DNA of 51,442 nt, taken from Clostridia bacterium (lineage in GTDB: Bacteria > Bacillota > Clostridia > Christensenellales > Aristaeellaceae). The stretch lies in NCBI GenBank assembly GCA_017937505.1, contig JAGBDL010000168.1, forward strand, positions 1 to 51,442, read 5' to 3'. Position numbers and translations under genes: made by a program. The first letter of the stretch is position 1. Every line of letters starts with the position of its first letter. Below are positions 50,064 to 51,442 of this stretch, one piece after another. The notes beneath the pieces were generated by a model. That model saw nothing but the letters and a program-made list of their open reading frames with translations, was not told where the DNA came from and made no database searches.

Positions 50064-51442
50064 CTACCGCATGGCCGCTTCCCGCAGATACGTCTCCATG
50101 CGGTATCCGCCGTCCCTGAGCCACAGCGTGATGCTGCCCGTCTCATCCGTGCGCAGCACCTGCGCGCCGACGCGCGCAAGCGAGGCAAGCACGCGCTCAT
50201 CCGGATGGCCGTAGCGATTGTTCGCGCCGACGCTGATGAGCGCCAGCTCCGGCGAGACCCTGTCAAGAAACGCGTCGCTTGTCGAATACCCGCTGCCGTG
50301 GTGCGCCACCTTGAGCACGTCGGCCTCAGGCACGTCGCCCGGCTCGCTGTCCCGCGTCAGGTCGCCCGTCAGCAGAAACGTCACATTCTCCAGCCTGGCA
50401 TGCAGCAGCAGCGAACACGCATTGCTGCCCGACAGCGTTTCATCCGGGGAGAGCACGTCGAGCGTCGCGCCGCCCGCCGTGATCCGGTCGCCGCGCTCCA
50501 CCGCAAGCAGCGGAACGCCCATCTGTGCTATGCGCTCAAGCGCCGCCTGCACCGCCGGCGAGGGCTCCTCCTGCGCAGCGCGTGTCGAAACGATCACCGT
50601 CGGGATCTCCACCTCGGAAGCGAGCAGCGTGCCCAGCGCGCCCGCGTGATCTTCATCCAGATGCGACAGGATCACCGCCTCGACATGCAGTCCCTCGCGG
50701 CGCAGAAACCGCAGCATCTCGTAGCTGTCCGCCGGGCCGACGTCCACCAGCACAGCCCTGTGCCCGCTTGCCAGGAGCGCCGCGTCGCCCTGCCCCACGT
50801 CCAGCTGCACATACCGCGCCTGCGGGTGCACCTGCGGCGCATAGCCGAGCAGGATCAGACAGGCCGTCAGGCAGACCGCCTGCTTCCTCCACCGGCCCAG
50901 TCGAATCCGTCTGCTCAGCAGCATCAGCAGCGCGGCAAAGAGCAGCACGCACACGCCGGGCAGCGCGGGCAGGCGCACAATCGCGTGCTTCATCGACGCG
51001 GCCCACAGGCTGAGCCGCTCAAAGCCGGAGGCCGCCTGAGCCAGCAGGCCAGCTGCAAGCGCGCCCGGCGCGGGAAAGAGCATGCCCAGCAGCGCCGCGC
51101 ACCAGCCGCCCAGCAGCAGCACCGGCATCAGCGCGCTGCACAGCAGGTTCATCGGCAGGGACAGCAGCGGAATGTAGCCATAGAGCATCAGCTGCATCGG
51201 CAGAGAAGCGATCTGCGCGCTCACGCACAGCGCCGTCATTCCAAGCAGCTGCCCCACCACCGCGCCCGCGTGCACATGGCGCCTGACAAAGTCCGACAGG
51301 CCGCGCGAGAGGAGCTGGATGCCCAGCACGACAAAGAACGAGAACTGGAACGACGCGCTGAGCGCCCACAGGGGCACGGCCAGCGTCATCAGCAGCGCCG
51401 CGCAGGCCAGCCCCGTCAGCGGCTCATAGCGTCTGCCGCGCA
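50064..51442 (-). CDS. comEC: ComEC/Rec2 DNA uptake channel protein (N-terminal part outside window)
   Basis: The frame enters from the window edge, so about 459 C-terminal residues are visible. The first 170 form membrane segments of the Competence domain (PLWALSASFQFSFFVVLGIQ, then YIPLLSLPMNLLCSALMPVL). A metallo-beta-lactamase domain follows: VQLDVGQGDAALLASGHRAV, the metal motif LSHLDEDHAGAL, LLTGDLTRDSEPGDVPEADV and VLKVAHHGSGYSTSDAFL. ComEC moves one DNA strand across the membrane during transformation. No other competence gene is in the window. Confidence 0.95.
   Translation of the reverse strand, partial: RGRRYEPLTGLACAALLMTLAVPLWALSASFQFSFFVVLGIQLLSRGLSDFVRRHVHAGAVVGQLLGMTALCVSAQIASLPMQLMLYGYIPLLSLPMNLLCSALMPVLLLGGWCAALLGMLFPAPGALAAGLLAQAASGFERLSLWAASMKHAIVRLPALPGVCVLLFAALLMLLSRRIRLGRWRKQAVCLTACLILLGYAPQVHPQARYVQLDVGQGDAALLASGHRAVLVDVGPADSYEMLRFLRREGLHVEAVILSHLDEDHAGALGTLLASEVEIPTVIVSTRAAQEEPSPAVQAALERIAQMGVPLLAVERGDRITAGGATLDVLSPDETLSGSNACSLLLHARLENVTFLLTGDLTRDSEPGDVPEADVLKVAHHGSGYSTSDAFLDRVSPELALISVGANNRYGHPDERVLASLARVGAQVLRTDETGSITLWLRDGGYRMETYLREAAMR

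Overview
The window looks like a chromosome segment of a GC-rich, spore-forming, anaerobic Firmicute (class Clostridia, possibly of the Christensenellales/Eubacteriales gut type; the genus cannot be read from the sequence). Evidence: a complete spoIIIA operon, AGGAGG-type ribosome binding sites before nearly every gene, strong sigma-A promoters (TTGACA/TATAAT type) and the conserved Firmicutes nusB-folD-xseAB-ispA-dxs-tlyA-argR-recN block. No rRNA, tRNA, CRISPR array, insertion sequence or phage gene was seen.

Layout. 1-5.6 kb: end of a beta-propeller gene, a TSCPD protein, glmM with a hexapeptide-repeat protein, and a LacI-family regulator facing a 2,3-diketo-L-gulonate reductase-type dehydrogenase through a compact terminator/promoter/operator region. 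5.6-12.1 kb: one minus-strand unit made of a Fe3+/sugar-phosphate-type ABC importer (ATPase, fused double permease, binding protein), sn-glycerol-1-phosphate dehydrogenase and a HAD phosphatase. 12.2-17.8 kb: mixed accessory genes (YetF, tocopherol-cyclase-like protein, DUF2268 protease, DUF4097 protein, XRE-AbrB regulator, acyltransferase). 18.3-20.8 kb: an autoregulated TetR operon with a flavodoxin, a DUF998 membrane protein and an FMN-binding protein; the TetR gene has no ordinary start codon. 21.2-35.1 kb: a minus-strand super-operon asp23-amaP-DUF2273-nusB-tsaD-like-folD-xseA-xseB-ispA-PAP2-OLE RNA-oapA-dxs-tlyA-nadK-argR-recN. 35.2-39.5 kb: spoIIIAA to spoIIIAH. 39.7-51.4 kb: thiI with a cysteine desulfurase, a large zinc-ribbon membrane protein, a serine hydrolase, lysA, tadA, degV, a ParB-like gene and the C-terminal part of comEC.

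Main points of interest. (1) The roughly 600-nt gene-free stretch between the PAP2 gene and dxs is an OLE (ornate large extremophilic) RNA: it has an extended -10 promoter, an 8-bp stem joining its two ends, internal perfect hairpins and a terminator, and it is followed by its membrane partner OapA, which carries the DxxxD motif at D104/D108. (2) folD carries an in-frame TGA where a glycine is expected. (3) tetR appears to start at AUC. (4) A multi-hairpin intergenic repeat occurs four times, and its stems change on both sides between copies. (5) The ABC importer/G1P-dehydrogenase/phosphatase cluster suggests uptake of a phosphorylated polyol or sugar.

Limits: product names rest on motif recognition and gene context without database searches. 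Start codons were chosen mainly by ribosome-binding-site spacing.
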